Positions 1-7,452 of a stretch of DNA of 59,504 nt are shown here, piece after piece. This DNA comes from an uncultured Clostridia bacterium (GTDB taxonomy: Bacteria > Bacillota > Clostridia > Christensenellales > CAG-138), in NCBI GenBank assembly GCA_944336475.1, contig CALVLD010000010.1:1-59504 (forward strand), in the 5' to 3' direction. Made by a program: the position numbers and the translations under genes. Position 1 is the first letter of the stretch, and every line of letters starts with the position of its first letter. The notes beneath the pieces were generated by a model that was not told the DNA's origin, did not search any database, and saw nothing but the letters and a program-made list of their open reading frames with translations.

Positions 1-339
1 CTCTACTACGACATAGAGTTCTGCACCGACACGCATGAGTATGAGTACGAGATCAACGCCTTCACCGGCGAGATACTTGACAAGGAGGTTGACGAGCTTG
101 AGCCCGACGAGACCCAGCAGCCCACCAACGGGCAGCTCATCGGCGTGGAGAATGCCAAGCAGATCGCCGTTGCGCACGCAGGGCTCAGCATCGAGCAGGT
201 GACTTTCTCAAAGGCCGAGCTTGATGAGGAAGACGATATAAGGGTCTATGAAATTGAATTCATCCACAACGGAGTTGAGTATGAGTACACCATAAATGCC
301 TGCACGGGCGAGATAATGGACTGGGAGATCGACGACTGA
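1..339 (+). CDS. PepSY-domain protein, C-terminal part (5' end outside window)
   Basis: The reading frame is open from base 1 to the stop at 337-339, so this is the tail of a longer protein. Two PepSY-like repeats are visible. Each ends in a beta-hairpin with Tyr-Glu-Tyr followed by an N-A-(F/C)-T-G-E-I turn (around 40-75 and 286-315), and the second starts with the helix containing AKQIAVAHAGL. PepSY domains occur in secreted or membrane-anchored proteins and are thought to inhibit proteases or act as sensors. No signal peptide can be judged because the N-terminus is missing. A hairpin with a short T run follows. Confidence 0.8.
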   Translation, partial: LYYDIEFCTDTHEYEYEINAFTGEILDKEVDELEPDETQQPTNGQLIGVENAKQIAVAHAGLSIEQVTFSKAELDEEDDIRVYEIEFIHNGVEYEYTINACTGEIMDWEIDD

Positions 340-370
340 GGGCTTTGAAGCGAGTATATACGTCAGGCTG

Positions 371-394
371 ACCGCAGGTGACCCCTGCGGTTTT
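371..394 (+). terminator. Rho-independent terminator after the PepSY gene
   Basis: An 8-bp perfect stem (ACCGCAGG / CCTGCGGT) with a 5-nt loop is followed by TTTT, 31 bases after the PepSY stop. Confidence 0.7.
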
Positions 395-422
395 CGCCGC
401 CTTGGGCCTCTTGGAATAAATA

Positions 423-458
423 AAGGGCGCACCCACCGCAACAGATGGGCGCACCCTT
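423..458 (-). terminator. Terminator for the small XRE gene
   Basis: Read on the minus strand, AAGGGTGCGCCCA pairs with TGGGTGCGCCCTT with two mismatches and is followed by TTATTTATT. It lies 50 bases beyond the XRE stop. The arms also form a direct repeat GGGCGCACCC. Confidence 0.6.
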
Positions 459-509
459 CCCTCGCATAGGAGTCCCTGTGCACAATCTAAAACGTTGCCG
501 AACGTTTGC

Positions 510-692
510 TCAGCTCATGAGCTCCCTAAAGTCAATGTTCAACACTGCGGCAAGCCTCTTTGCCGTTTTCTCCGACAAGGGCCTATCATTTGACATGTAC
601 TTGTAAATCGTACTACAACTCAGGTTGCTCATCGCAGCAAATTCCTTGCCCGAGATCCCCTTGGAAATCAGCACGCTTTTCAGCTTTGTCAT
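510..692 (-). CDS. Small XRE-family DNA-binding protein
   Basis: This 60-residue protein is essentially one helix-turn-helix domain. Helix 2-turn-helix 3 is visible as KEFAAMSNLSCSTIYKYMS, followed by the scaffold helix KTAKRLAAVLNI. It probably binds DNA as a dimer and is a regulator with unknown targets. The ATG at 692 is preceded by AAAGGGGG. A sigma-A promoter lies at 730-758 and a terminator follows, so it is monocistronic. No partner toxin or phage gene is next to it. Confidence 0.85.
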   Translation of the reverse strand: MTKLKSVLISKGISGKEFAAMSNLSCSTIYKYMSNDRPLSEKTAKRLAAVLNIDFRELMS

Positions 693-729
693 GCCGTTTT
701 CGCCCCCTTTCCGCAGATCCTCCTCAATT

Positions 730-758
730 AATATACCATATCAAAAGATGTATTGCAA
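730..758 (-). promoter_or_regulatory. Sigma-A promoter of the XRE gene
   Basis: Minus strand: TTGCAA (753-758), 17-bp spacer, TATATT (730-735), 38 bases before the ATG. Confidence 0.7.
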
Positions 759-802
759 GTACAAAAGCCATAATTTTTTCACATTTGTTGAAAATTTACA
801 AA

Positions 803-1456
803 TTACGACTCAGAAGGGAGAAATGGTTGCGGCCTGCGAACGAAATTAAACACATCGCCCACCGTGCTCACTACGACATTGTTTTCGCCGTTTGAGCAGT
901 GGGCAAACACGGGCTCGCCGTCAAAAAAGCCTATGCAGATGCCAATATGGTTTCCGGAGTTGCCGGGATAGCGATACTGAAATGCAAAGTCGCCGACCCG
1001 CACATCACCCCATCTAATCTCGGCGGAGTTCATCCACTGGTTGTATGTGCCGTGACCAATGACCTCGGCCGCCTCCTCGGGAGAGAGGCCGATCTGTACG
1101 AACGCCCATGTGACATAGCCGGAGCAGTCCAAGCCGAACGGACGCACGGTGCCTGTGGTCTCGCTGCCTGCGCTTGTGACCTCCGCAGGGTAATTCCACC
1201 GCTCGTCCCAACCGAGAGCAGTGCTCTTGCCGCCCCAGAAGTAGGGCACCCTGCCCACAAGCGACACACAGGCATCAACCAGCATGCTCTGCTCGTCGGT
1301 CAACCCCTCGTTTGCAGCGACTACCTCAAGTACCTCCTCCGATGTGAGTATGCGGTACTCGTCCCCACCGCACAGTGCAACAATAACGGCGGCAACGCCG
1401 CCTGCGACCAACAGCAGTGCTATACAGAGTATTGCAAGCCTCGGTTTTGATCTCAT
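803..1456 (-). CDS. NlpC/P60-family cell-wall hydrolase, membrane anchored
   Basis: This is a 217-residue protein with an N-terminal signal/anchor (about residues 8-30) and one NlpC/P60 domain. These are papain-like cysteine peptidases that cut peptidoglycan stem peptides. The catalytic Cys is visible in LDCSGYVTWAF, the His in GNHIGICIG and a possible third polar residue in FAHCS. A segment rich in Trp and Gly (YFWGGKSTALGWDERW) precedes the Cys, as in clostridial members. The only Met that keeps the signal segment is at 1456. It has no ribosome binding site and lies where transcription from the promoter at 1463-1491 should begin, so the mRNA looks leaderless. Confidence 0.85.
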   Translation of the reverse strand: MRSKPRLAILCIALLLVAGGVAAVIVALCGGDEYRILTSEEVLEVVAANEGLTDEQSMLVDACVSLVGRVPYFWGGKSTALGWDERWNYPAEVTSAGSETTGTVRPFGLDCSGYVTWAFVQIGLSPEEAAEVIGHGTYNQWMNSAEIRWGDVRVGDFAFQYRYPGNSGNHIGICIGFFDGEPVFAHCSNGENNVVVSTVGDVFNFVRRPQPFLPSES

Positions 1457-1462
1457 GTCATA

Positions 1463-1491
1463 ATTGTATCACATGATTAAGCACGGGTCAA
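1463..1491 (-). promoter_or_regulatory. Sigma-A promoter abutting the NlpC/P60 start codon
   Basis: Minus strand: TTGACC (1486-1491), 17-bp spacer, TACAAT (1463-1468). Only six bases separate the -10 box from the ATG at 1456. It is divergent from the promoter at 1499-1527. Confidence 0.65.
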
Positions 1492-1498
1492 GCCGGCT

Positions 1499-1527
1499 TT
1501 GACACGCCGGGAATAGTATGATAGAAT
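1499..1527 (+). promoter_or_regulatory. Sigma-A promoter of the lipoprotein/yhaM genes
   Basis: TTGACA (1499-1504), 17-bp spacer, TAGAAT (1522-1527). It lies 33 bases before the lipoprotein ATG and is back to back with the NlpC/P60 promoter. Confidence 0.65.
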
Positions 1528-1559
1528 GTCGGAAACATTTTATCGGGAGGAAATGTCCC

Positions 1560-2165
1560 ATGAGAAAAAGCCTTTTAGCTTTGATCTGTGCCGCGCTTCT
1601 TGCATTGCTCTGCGCATGCGGCGCGCAGACCGATGCCGACCCGACGCCGGCTCCCAATTCTGCGGACGGTATACTTACGTCCGATCAGCAGACGATAGTG
1701 CTGCGCCTTGCAAGCGCATTCCGCATGTTCGGCACCTATGATGTCGATATCGGCACCACCAACCTCATGGAGCAGGAGTTCTTCATATTCTGCTATTATA
1801 CCGACCATCTTGCCGAGTGCGAGGTGGATGGCTTTGGGCGTGTGCCCATTTCCGACGCCGACAGGCTTTTGAACGATACCTTCGGCCCGTATGAGATAAC
1901 CGACCTGCTCCGCACAAAGTTTGATCCCTCCAAGGAGCAGACCTACTACACGCTTGACGACAACTACTACGTGCTCATCACTGACGGCTCGGCATATGAT
2001 TTTGAGATAAAGTCCGCCGAGACAACCGAAAGGGGCGTAAGTGTCATAGTTACCGTGTACAAGGACGGTGCAGGCGAGTGCGACATAACGCTCGTGCTCG
2101 ACTCGAACGAGGATACAAGCTGGGGATATGTCGTTCGCAGCGCAACCATAAAGATGTGGTATTGA
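1560..2165 (+). CDS. Lipoprotein of unknown function
   Basis: The protein has 201 residues. The start at 1560 is chosen because GGGAGG (1545-1550) sits at the right distance and the protein then begins with a lipoprotein signal peptide ending LLALLCACG. A low-complexity linker (TDADPTPAPNS) follows, then about 150 residues that are mostly beta and rich in Asp, Tyr and Thr. I recognise no named family. It shares style with the lipoproteins at 16247 and 16852 but no clear alignment. The stop is 9 bases before the YhaM-like gene, so the two are probably co-transcribed. Confidence 0.75.
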   Translation: MRKSLLALICAALLALLCACGAQTDADPTPAPNSADGILTSDQQTIVLRLASAFRMFGTYDVDIGTTNLMEQEFFIFCYYTDHLAECEVDGFGRVPISDADRLLNDTFGPYEITDLLRTKFDPSKEQTYYTLDDNYYVLITDGSAYDFEIKSAETTERGVSVIVTVYKDGAGECDITLVLDSNEDTSWGYVVRSATIKMWY

Positions 2166-2174
2166 GGTGATAAT

Positions 2175-3170
2175 ATGGGTAGGATGCGTCTGCTTTCAAA
2201 CTGTATCAGCAATGTTTCGGGTCAGGTGGAGGGCTTTTGCCTGATAAAGTCCGTGCTTGTAAAGAGCAATGTCAAGGGTGCGGACTACCTCGACATGATA
2301 ATATCCGACGTTGACGGTGAGATAAACGCCAAGCTGTGGGATTACAGTCCCTCCCTGCACGGAATGTATTCCATGGGCGATATAATAAAGGTTAGAGGAA
2401 CCATCAATATGTGGAAGGATACCGAGCAGCTCAGAATCGACCGCATCCGCCACAAGCGTGATGATGACATGGTAGATATGTCATCCCTTGTGCCCTCCGC
2501 ACCCGTGGATTGTGAGGCAGCCTTCTCCACCCTCTATGATTTTGCCGGGAGCTTTGGCGACGGCGAGCTCACCCGTCTTACGCAGTACATACTTCGCACC
2601 CATAAGGAGGCTATACTGAGCCATCCTGCGGCACTGAAACTGCACCACGCCACACGAGGCGGGCTTCTGCATCATACCACGACAATGCTCGAGGTGGCAA
2701 AACATATAGTCGGAGTCTACAAAAAAATCTATCCGGAGCTTTCGAGCGATCTCGTATATGCCGGCATAATACTGCACGACGTCGCCAAGACGGAGGAGCT
2801 GTTGGTGGGTGAATTCGGCCTTGCCACCGCATACAGCACGAGGGGCCAGCTCATAGGGCACATAAACCTCGGAGTAGCAATGGTCGAAAAGGCTGCGGCC
2901 GAGCTCTCCGTATCCGAGGAGACGGCAACCCTCATATCGCACATACTGCTCTCCCACCACGGTCAGCCCGATTTTGGCTCGCCTAAGCAGCCCATGTTCC
3001 CCGAGGCAGAGATAGTGGCCGACGTCGATATGCTCGATGCCCGTATGTTTGAGATGTTCGATGCGCTCTCATCGGTGGAGGTAGGCGCCTTTACCGATAG
3101 GCAGTGGGCGCTTGACAACCGACAGCTCTATCGCCACGGTCATGTACTCAAGACCTCGGATGCGGAGTAA
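2175..3170 (+). CDS. yhaM: YhaM-like 3'-5' exoribonuclease (OB fold + HD domain)
   Basis: The 331-residue length fits the YhaM/Cbf1 family, which trims RNA 3' ends (and single-stranded DNA) in the cytoplasm. Residues 12-95 form an OB-fold nucleic-acid-binding domain (YLDMIISDVDGEINAKLWD). Residues 160-290 form the HD phosphohydrolase domain, with ligands in GGLLHHTTTMLEVA, GIILHDVAKTEE, the HILLSHHG motif and the late Asp in IVADVDMLDARM. GAGGTG precedes the ATG. The C-terminus ends shortly after the HD domain, as in Bacillus YhaM. The next gene is convergent. Confidence 0.88.
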   Translation: MGRMRLLSNCISNVSGQVEGFCLIKSVLVKSNVKGADYLDMIISDVDGEINAKLWDYSPSLHGMYSMGDIIKVRGTINMWKDTEQLRIDRIRHKRDDDMVDMSSLVPSAPVDCEAAFSTLYDFAGSFGDGELTRLTQYILRTHKEAILSHPAALKLHHATRGGLLHHTTTMLEVAKHIVGVYKKIYPELSSDLVYAGIILHDVAKTEELLVGEFGLATAYSTRGQLIGHINLGVAMVEKAAAELSVSEETATLISHILLSHHGQPDFGSPKQPMFPEAEIVADVDMLDARMFEMFDALSSVEVGAFTDRQWALDNRQLYRHGHVLKTSDAE

Positions 3171-3201
3171 GCGCAGCCCTGCCGCCCCTGCGATTCGGGC
3201 A

Positions 3202-4209
3202 CTATTTTTGGGGCGCTATCCTTACCCAGTAGCCCACGCCGTTTGATGCGGTGATATAGCGATTGAAGCCTCGTAGGTGTCGCGGCGGTCGCGGCGACCA
3301 TTTTCCCTCTACCGCAACGGCTTCGAACCGCTGTCTGCCGTTTGTTATCTCCCCGTACAGTGTCCCTCCCTCGTTATGCCAACGGGAGTTTGGAAACAGC
3401 TTTGGGAAAGGGTTAAACGGCTTCTCTATGCGGGGCGTGTCCTCTTCTGCCGCAGGGACGGAGAACAGCCTGTGCGCACGGCTGAGTATGTCCTCTGCTA
3501 CGGCGCTTTCGGGCCTTCTTGCAGCCGTGCCCGTGGGCTTTTTTTCAGTCGTGCCCGTGGGCTGTGTTGCGGCGCTGCCGGTTGGCTTTTTTTCAGTCGT
3601 GCCCGTGGGCTGTGTTGCGGCGCTGCCGGTTGGCTTTTTTTCAGCCGTGCCCGTGGGCTGTGTTGCGGCGCTGCCGGTTGGCTTTTTTTCAGCCGTGCTC
3701 ATGGACTTTGCTGCAGCCGTGCCCGTGGGCTTTTTTTCAGCCGTGCCCGTGGGCTGTGTTGCGGCGCTGCCGGTTGGCTTTTTTTCAGCCGTGCCCGTGG
3801 GCCGTGTTGCGGCGCTGCCGGTATTCTGTACCTGTGCGGGCGTATACGCCGCCGATGCAGGCTTGACCTCCACAGCGGATACGGGCCTTTTCCTTGCATC
3901 CTGCTGTGCGTATGCAAGCGCCTCGCACCGTGCTCTCTCCCTTGCCGCATTGTTCAGTTCGACATAGCCCTCGCACGCCGTTTTGCCATCTGATATACCT
4001 ATTATGCCGTACACATTCTCTGCGCACTCAAAGCAGCTCTGCCGCACTTGTCTGAGCCTTACAACGCCGCCCTCGGCCGTGACAGCAAAATAGTGCATTC
4101 CCGTCGCCCTGCTCCTGAGTTTTATACATATCTGTGTACTTGCCCCGCTCCGTATCTCAGCCGAGCCGCTTAACGCACCCCGAAGGGGTATCAGCCTCAC
4201 CTTCGTCAT
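3202..4209 (-). CDS. Hypothetical protein with a 16-residue tandem-repeat linker
   Basis: The protein has 335 residues and no signal peptide or membrane segment, so it is probably cytoplasmic. Residues 1-105 form an N-terminal domain beginning MTKVRLIPLRGALSGSAEI. Residues about 130-225 are six 16-residue units of the type TGSAATQPTGTAEKKP. The last 75 residues form a conserved-looking C-terminal domain (PFPKLFPNSRWHNEGGTLYG ... PPRHLRGFNRYI ... GYWVRI). I do not know the function. The domain-linker-domain layout suggests two modules joined by a flexible tether. Each repeat contains A AAA AAG in frame. The start at 4209 has AAGGAG upstream and is divergent from the TetR gene. Confidence 0.75.
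   Translation of the reverse strand: MTKVRLIPLRGALSGSAEIRSGASTQICIKLRSRATGMHYFAVTAEGGVVRLRQVRQSCFECAENVYGIIGISDGKTACEGYVELNNAARERARCEALAYAQQDARKRPVSAVEVKPASAAYTPAQVQNTGSAATRPTGTAEKKPTGSAATQPTGTAEKKPTGTAAAKSMSTAEKKPTGSAATQPTGTAEKKPTGSAATQPTGTTEKKPTGSAATQPTGTTEKKPTGTAARRPESAVAEDILSRAHRLFSVPAAEEDTPRIEKPFNPFPKLFPNSRWHNEGGTLYGEITNGRQRFEAVAVEGKWSPRPPRHLRGFNRYITASNGVGYWVRIAPQK
3535..3822 (-). repeat. 48-bp coding tandem array (6 units)
   Basis: Six in-frame units of exactly 48 bp lie in the gene at 3202-4209. T7 tracts (A7 in the coding strand) sit at 3539, 3587, 3635, 3683, 3731 and 3779, exactly 48 apart. Most units are almost identical. One (about 3679-3726) is diverged and encodes TGTAAAKSMSTAEKKP. 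There are no spacers, so it is not a CRISPR. Confidence 0.95.
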
Positions 4210-4325
4210 GGTTTACACTCCTTGTCAATTTGGTTCATTATATGCTCACGCCCGGGCATTTCTTACACAGGGATTGTTACATATGAGCTTATTTTGTCGA
4301 ATCCAAGGAATTTTTACCTCTGCTA

Positions 4326-4354
4326 TTCAATTAATTGCGCAAATGTGTTATACT
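4326..4354 (+). promoter_or_regulatory. Promoter of the first TetR gene
   Basis: TTCAAT (4326-4331), 17-bp spacer, TATACT (4349-4354), 48 bases before the ATG at 4403. Confidence 0.5.
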
Positions 4355-4402
4355 TTTATCGAATCAAGGCGATGCCTAACGAAATCGAGAGAGGTGTGCA
4401 TA

Positions 4403-4951
4403 ATGGCTGCTAAAAAGAATGACAACTGTGCCGGGGCTGCGATCCGTGCTGCAGCAGAGCTCTATGCCAGGCAGGGAGTTGCGGGGACAAGCCTTGGCGA
4501 CATTGCCGCACTTGCAGGCATAAGCAAGGGAACGCTGTACTATTACTATCCCGTTAAGCAGAGCATCACCGATGCCGTTGCCGAGGTGACCCTTGCCGAG
4601 ATAGGAGACCGCATATTCTCCTGGGTAGACGGTGTGAATAAAGAACGTCCTGTTGAAAGCGTGCTCGACGACCTTTGCGATGCGCTCCTCGATGACGGCA
4701 GCCTCCTTCGTGTATACCTTGCAGTAAACGGCGTTTCCGCCGATGAGCCCAACCTTACTCTCATGCTCGACCGCGCCCTGCGAGAGTGGACGGTCATGCT
4801 CGAGGTAGGTATACTCCGCATGGCGTCCGATGCCATCGACCGAATGAGGAGCATATGTCCTGCTATAATCCCCTTTATGTGTGGGCTTGCCGCCATGAAT
4901 GCCGATCTCGAATACTCAAAGCGGGCATTCCGTGCCATTGCGATGAGCTGA
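4403..4951 (+). CDS. TetR/AcrR-family transcriptional regulator
   Basis: The protein has 182 residues. The N-terminal DNA-binding domain is clear: AAIRAAAELYARQGVAGTSL, then the HTH with ISKGTLYYYYPVKQSI as recognition helix and following turn. The remaining roughly 130 residues are helical and should bind an unknown ligand and dimerise. The ATG at 4403 is preferred over upstream in-frame codons because AGAGGTG lies just before it and the protein then begins directly at the HTH domain. It is divergent from the repeat protein and convergent with the hydrolase, so its target cannot be assigned from position alone. Confidence 0.88.
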   Translation: MAAKKNDNCAGAAIRAAAELYARQGVAGTSLGDIAALAGISKGTLYYYYPVKQSITDAVAEVTLAEIGDRIFSWVDGVNKERPVESVLDDLCDALLDDGSLLRVYLAVNGVSADEPNLTLMLDRALREWTVMLEVGILRMASDAIDRMRSICPAIIPFMCGLAAMNADLEYSKRAFRAIAMS

Positions 4952-4975
4952 CGGGCACATTCTCTGCCGCGACTG

Positions 4976-5002
4976 CTGCACAGCCCTTGGCCGTGCGGTT
5001 TT
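4976..5002 (+). terminator. Terminator after the first TetR gene
   Basis: CTGCACAGCC / GGCCGTGCGG stem with one mismatch and one wobble, 3-nt loop, then TTTT. Confidence 0.6.
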
Positions 5003-5034
5003 ATGATGTCGCAGATGCCAATGACTGCGGAGGA

Positions 5035-5967
5035 TCATCTGTTTTTTCGTACATCCTGCCAGTATTCATTTTTCGACAGCTCTGCGTTTTCTCCCACGAA
5101 TGCCTTTGCCGCTTCCTCATCTCCCTTAAGCTGCCACATGAACCATGCAGTCATGTACCCATCGCCGTAGTAGAGGGTGTGCGCATGGTCGGCATCGTTG
5201 CGGCGGGCCATAAATTTTGCTACCATATCGGGTACGGCGTTGTAAATGGCGGTAAGCCCATCCAGGGAGACCACAAGCCTCTCATCCCCATCGCCGGTGG
5301 CAGATATCAGAAAAACGGGTGCATTGATCTTTGAAGGTTCATACGGCCATTCCATGGCCTGCGCCAGCTCCTGGCCGGTGGGACTTGCACAGTAAACCGC
5401 TTTTATCATATGGGCATACGCCGAGTCAGTTGCGGCATTGATAGCGCCTACACCGCCTTGGGAATGTCCGGCGATGCCCACATTGTCAATGTCGATGTGT
5501 TGATAGAATGGGTTGGTTTCAAGGCCCTGCACCGCTTCGTTATCGTTCAAAAGCATTATGCGGCGAATGCACATCTCTGCGGAAAAGCCGTTCCAGGAGT
5601 ATTCCTCCTCAGTCGCTGCCACCACAAAGCCCCATGAGGCCAGATGCTCAAGAACGGCCGTGTATTTGGAGCCCGTCACGCCAGTACCGTTGCAGAATAC
5701 CACAACGGGATATTTCCTGTCCGTGGTCATCATCTCCGCAGGGTAGTAAAACAGGTATTTTTTATAGCTCTGCATTGCTCCGATTTCCAAGCGGGCGACC
5801 TCGAAGCCGCCCATTTGGAGGTATTTGCCCTCGACCGGGCCCCCTGTTTTCATATGGTCTGCATAGTCATTCGGCACGGCAGGACGGCTTGATATGTAGC
5901 TCAACAGGGCTACCACAAGTACGATGACCGCCAGTATTATCCCGGCTGTTATTAAAAAGCCCTTCAT
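5035..5967 (-). CDS. Membrane-anchored alpha/beta hydrolase
   Basis: The 310-residue protein begins with a signal anchor (MKGFLITAGIILAVIVLVVA) and continues into an extracytoplasmic alpha/beta-hydrolase domain. The nucleophile elbow is GHSQGG, an oxyanion-type segment is VVVFCNGTGVTGSKY, the acid is probably in ISATGDGDE, and the catalytic His lies near RNDADHAHTL. The family includes chlorophyllase-like and dienelactone-hydrolase-like esterases; the substrate is unknown. The start at 5967 follows AAAGGAGGAGAAAA. It overlaps the 3' end of the thioesterase gene by about 100 bases, which suggests translational coupling and a shared lipid or ester role (inference). Confidence 0.82.
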   Translation of the reverse strand: MKGFLITAGIILAVIVLVVALLSYISSRPAVPNDYADHMKTGGPVEGKYLQMGGFEVARLEIGAMQSYKKYLFYYPAEMMTTDRKYPVVVFCNGTGVTGSKYTAVLEHLASWGFVVAATEEEYSWNGFSAEMCIRRIMLLNDNEAVQGLETNPFYQHIDIDNVGIAGHSQGGVGAINAATDSAYAHMIKAVYCASPTGQELAQAMEWPYEPSKINAPVFLISATGDGDERLVVSLDGLTAIYNAVPDMVAKFMARRNDADHAHTLYYGDGYMTAWFMWQLKGDEEAAKAFVGENAELSKNEYWQDVRKNR

Positions 5968-6709
5968 TTTTCTCCTCCTTTGCTGCATATCTCCGTTTGA
6001 ATTCCACCATGGCGCAAAGAATATCGTTTGAGTAGATACCCACAAAGTGCCCGGCATCCGTTCGTGCATATCTCGCCGTTACCTCGTCCGCCTTGGTTAT
6101 GGGCCTTATATATGCTATTTGTATCTCCGAATAATCGGCTTCTGCATATACCTCCAGCGGCAGAACCTCCAGTGCAAGAACGATATGCCTTGTGTTATGG
6201 ACATGGGCATTAAAATCGACGTCGCTTCTGCGCAGAGGGATGCTCTTTTCCGTTGTATATGACGACGGTGTGTGCAGACGTGGAACAGCGTCATCAAACG
6301 CCCGTCTGTCCTCCGGCGAGTATGCCCCGAGCAGCTCCTCTCCAATGCGGATGAGCTTGCCGGTGTTCGTATCCAGAAGGCAAAATTTGGCCTCCGCACG
6401 CATTACCTCGGAACCGTTTTTATCCGTCAGAATGAAATCACGGTATACAGAGGGAACCCCGGCCTTTCCACGCACCCATGTGGTTATTCCGAGCTTCTCC
6501 ATACCGTCTATCCGCCTCAGCAGGTGCAATCTCCAATTCGTCAATATCCATGCTATGCCACGGCGGCTGCCCGAAACAACCGTGTCTCCTGCCAGATCGG
6601 AGTGATGTCCACCTGCCGTTTCAAGCAGCTGCAGCATGGCCTCATACGACACCATGCCCTTTTCATCGAGATCCGAGAGTCTCGGACTGTATGTTTCGCT
6701 GTGATACAT
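5867..6709 (-). CDS. Acyl-ACP thioesterase (FatA/FatB-type double hotdog)
   Basis: From the ATG at 6709 the protein has 280 residues. It releases free fatty acid from acyl-ACP in the cytoplasm. The first hotdog covers about residues 1-135 (SPRLSDLDEKGMVSYEAML) and the second about 150-245, including the family hallmark RRSDVDFNAHVHNTRHIVLA with the catalytic Asn/His. An in-frame TTG at 6733 is possible, but GGGGAAG just before 6709 supports the ATG. The last 35 or so residues lie in another frame over the start of the hydrolase gene and do not look like family sequence. Confidence 0.85.
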   Translation of the reverse strand: MYHSETYSPRLSDLDEKGMVSYEAMLQLLETAGGHHSDLAGDTVVSGSRRGIAWILTNWRLHLLRRIDGMEKLGITTWVRGKAGVPSVYRDFILTDKNGSEVMRAEAKFCLLDTNTGKLIRIGEELLGAYSPEDRRAFDDAVPRLHTPSSYTTEKSIPLRRSDVDFNAHVHNTRHIVLALEVLPLEVYAEADYSEIQIAYIRPITKADEVTARYARTDAGHFVGIYSNDILCAMVEFKRRYAAKEEKNEGLFNNSRDNTGGHRTCGSPVELHIKPSCRAE

Positions 6710-6757
6710 ACTGCTTCCCCGTGTTGCTTTCAAAATTACTATGGCGTATAATTATAA

Positions 6758-6769
6758 GAACACCTGTTC
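6758..6769. promoter_or_regulatory. Palindromic operator candidate
   Basis: Perfect inverted repeat GAACA-CC-TGTTC between the thioesterase gene and the divergent TetR gene at 6878, just downstream of the expected thioesterase transcription start. It is a plausible site for the neighbouring TetR protein. Confidence 0.4.
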
Positions 6770-6781
6770 CTTTCAAGGGGT

Positions 6782-6810
6782 ATTTTATATCGCCTATAAA
6801 CCGCTGTCAA
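6782..6810 (-). promoter_or_regulatory. Promoter of the thioesterase/hydrolase pair
   Basis: Minus strand TTGACA (6805-6810). The -10 is either TAAAAT with a 17-bp spacer (6782-6787) or TATAAA with a 15-bp spacer (6784-6789). Confidence 0.55.
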
Positions 6811-6877
6811 CCGGATCAGGCGCGGAAGGCGTCGCCGCACCCTTAATCGGAACAAAAAGCGAGGTTATGTACCTAAA

Positions 6878-7420
6878 ATGAGAAGAGCGAATTTGACAAA
6901 AGAGTTCATCATGGAGGATATTTGTGTTGCTTTGGTGCGCCTCATGAAGCAAAAGGAATACCTGAGCATCACCGTCTCGGATATTTGCAGGGAGGCGGGC
7001 TACGGCAGAACGACCTATTACCGCTATTTCAGCAATGACAAGGATGAGCTGATACTTTACCTGACCGCTTTGAGATTCAAGCAAAACTACAAGGATAGAT
7101 TCCCCGACGAGCTTAGGGAGGATGAAGCGATGCTTATGCTCAAAAGCGTATACGAGCATAGGGACTTCTACCTGCTTTTAGCGAAGCATAAGCTGAATCA
7201 CCTTCTTTTCAAGGTGTTCTTTCAGGAATACAGAAGGAAGGATGATGAGGACGAACTGCTCAAATATGTAAAGTCATTTTCGGCAGGCGCATACTTCGGC
7301 GTTGTTTATCAGTGGATATTGGACGGATGTACGGACACGCCTTCCGAGATAGCAGATAAATTCAGGCGGGGGCTTATGCTTGCGGCGTCTCAAGTGCAGA
7401 AACCCAGCGCCCCCGTGTGA
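6878..7420 (+). CDS. TetR/AcrR-family transcriptional regulator
   Basis: The 180-residue regulator has the HTH in residues 8-55 (TKEFIMEDICVALVRLMKQK, ITVSDICREAGYGRTTYYRY). The C-terminal part contains KHKLNHLLFKVFFQEY and YFGVVYQWILDG, typical of the TetR_C subgroup that ends with a helix carrying VVYQWI. It is divergent from the thioesterase/hydrolase pair, with a perfect palindrome between them, so it probably represses that pair. The ligand may be a fatty acid or another hydrophobic compound, but nothing in the sequence proves this. The stop codon lies inside the following terminator stem. Confidence 0.87.
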   Translation: MRRANLTKEFIMEDICVALVRLMKQKEYLSITVSDICREAGYGRTTYYRYFSNDKDELILYLTALRFKQNYKDRFPDELREDEAMLMLKSVYEHRDFYLLLAKHKLNHLLFKVFFQEYRRKDDEDELLKYVKSFSAGAYFGVVYQWILDGCTDTPSEIADKFRRGLMLAASQVQKPSAPV

Positions 7421-7443
7421 GGCTCACATGGGGCGCTGGGTTG
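7403..7443. terminator. Long hairpin between convergent genes
   Basis: CCCAGCGCCCC pairs with GGGGCGCTGGG, and the stem continues inward with GTGTGA/TCACAT (one mismatch). It contains the TetR stop codon and could terminate both the TetR gene and pruA. Confidence 0.6.
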
Positions 7444-7452
7444 TGATTAAGC

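Noticed and set aside
3535..3822. Possible CRISPR array
   Set aside because: Units are contiguous, in frame and translated; there are no unique spacers and no cas genes.
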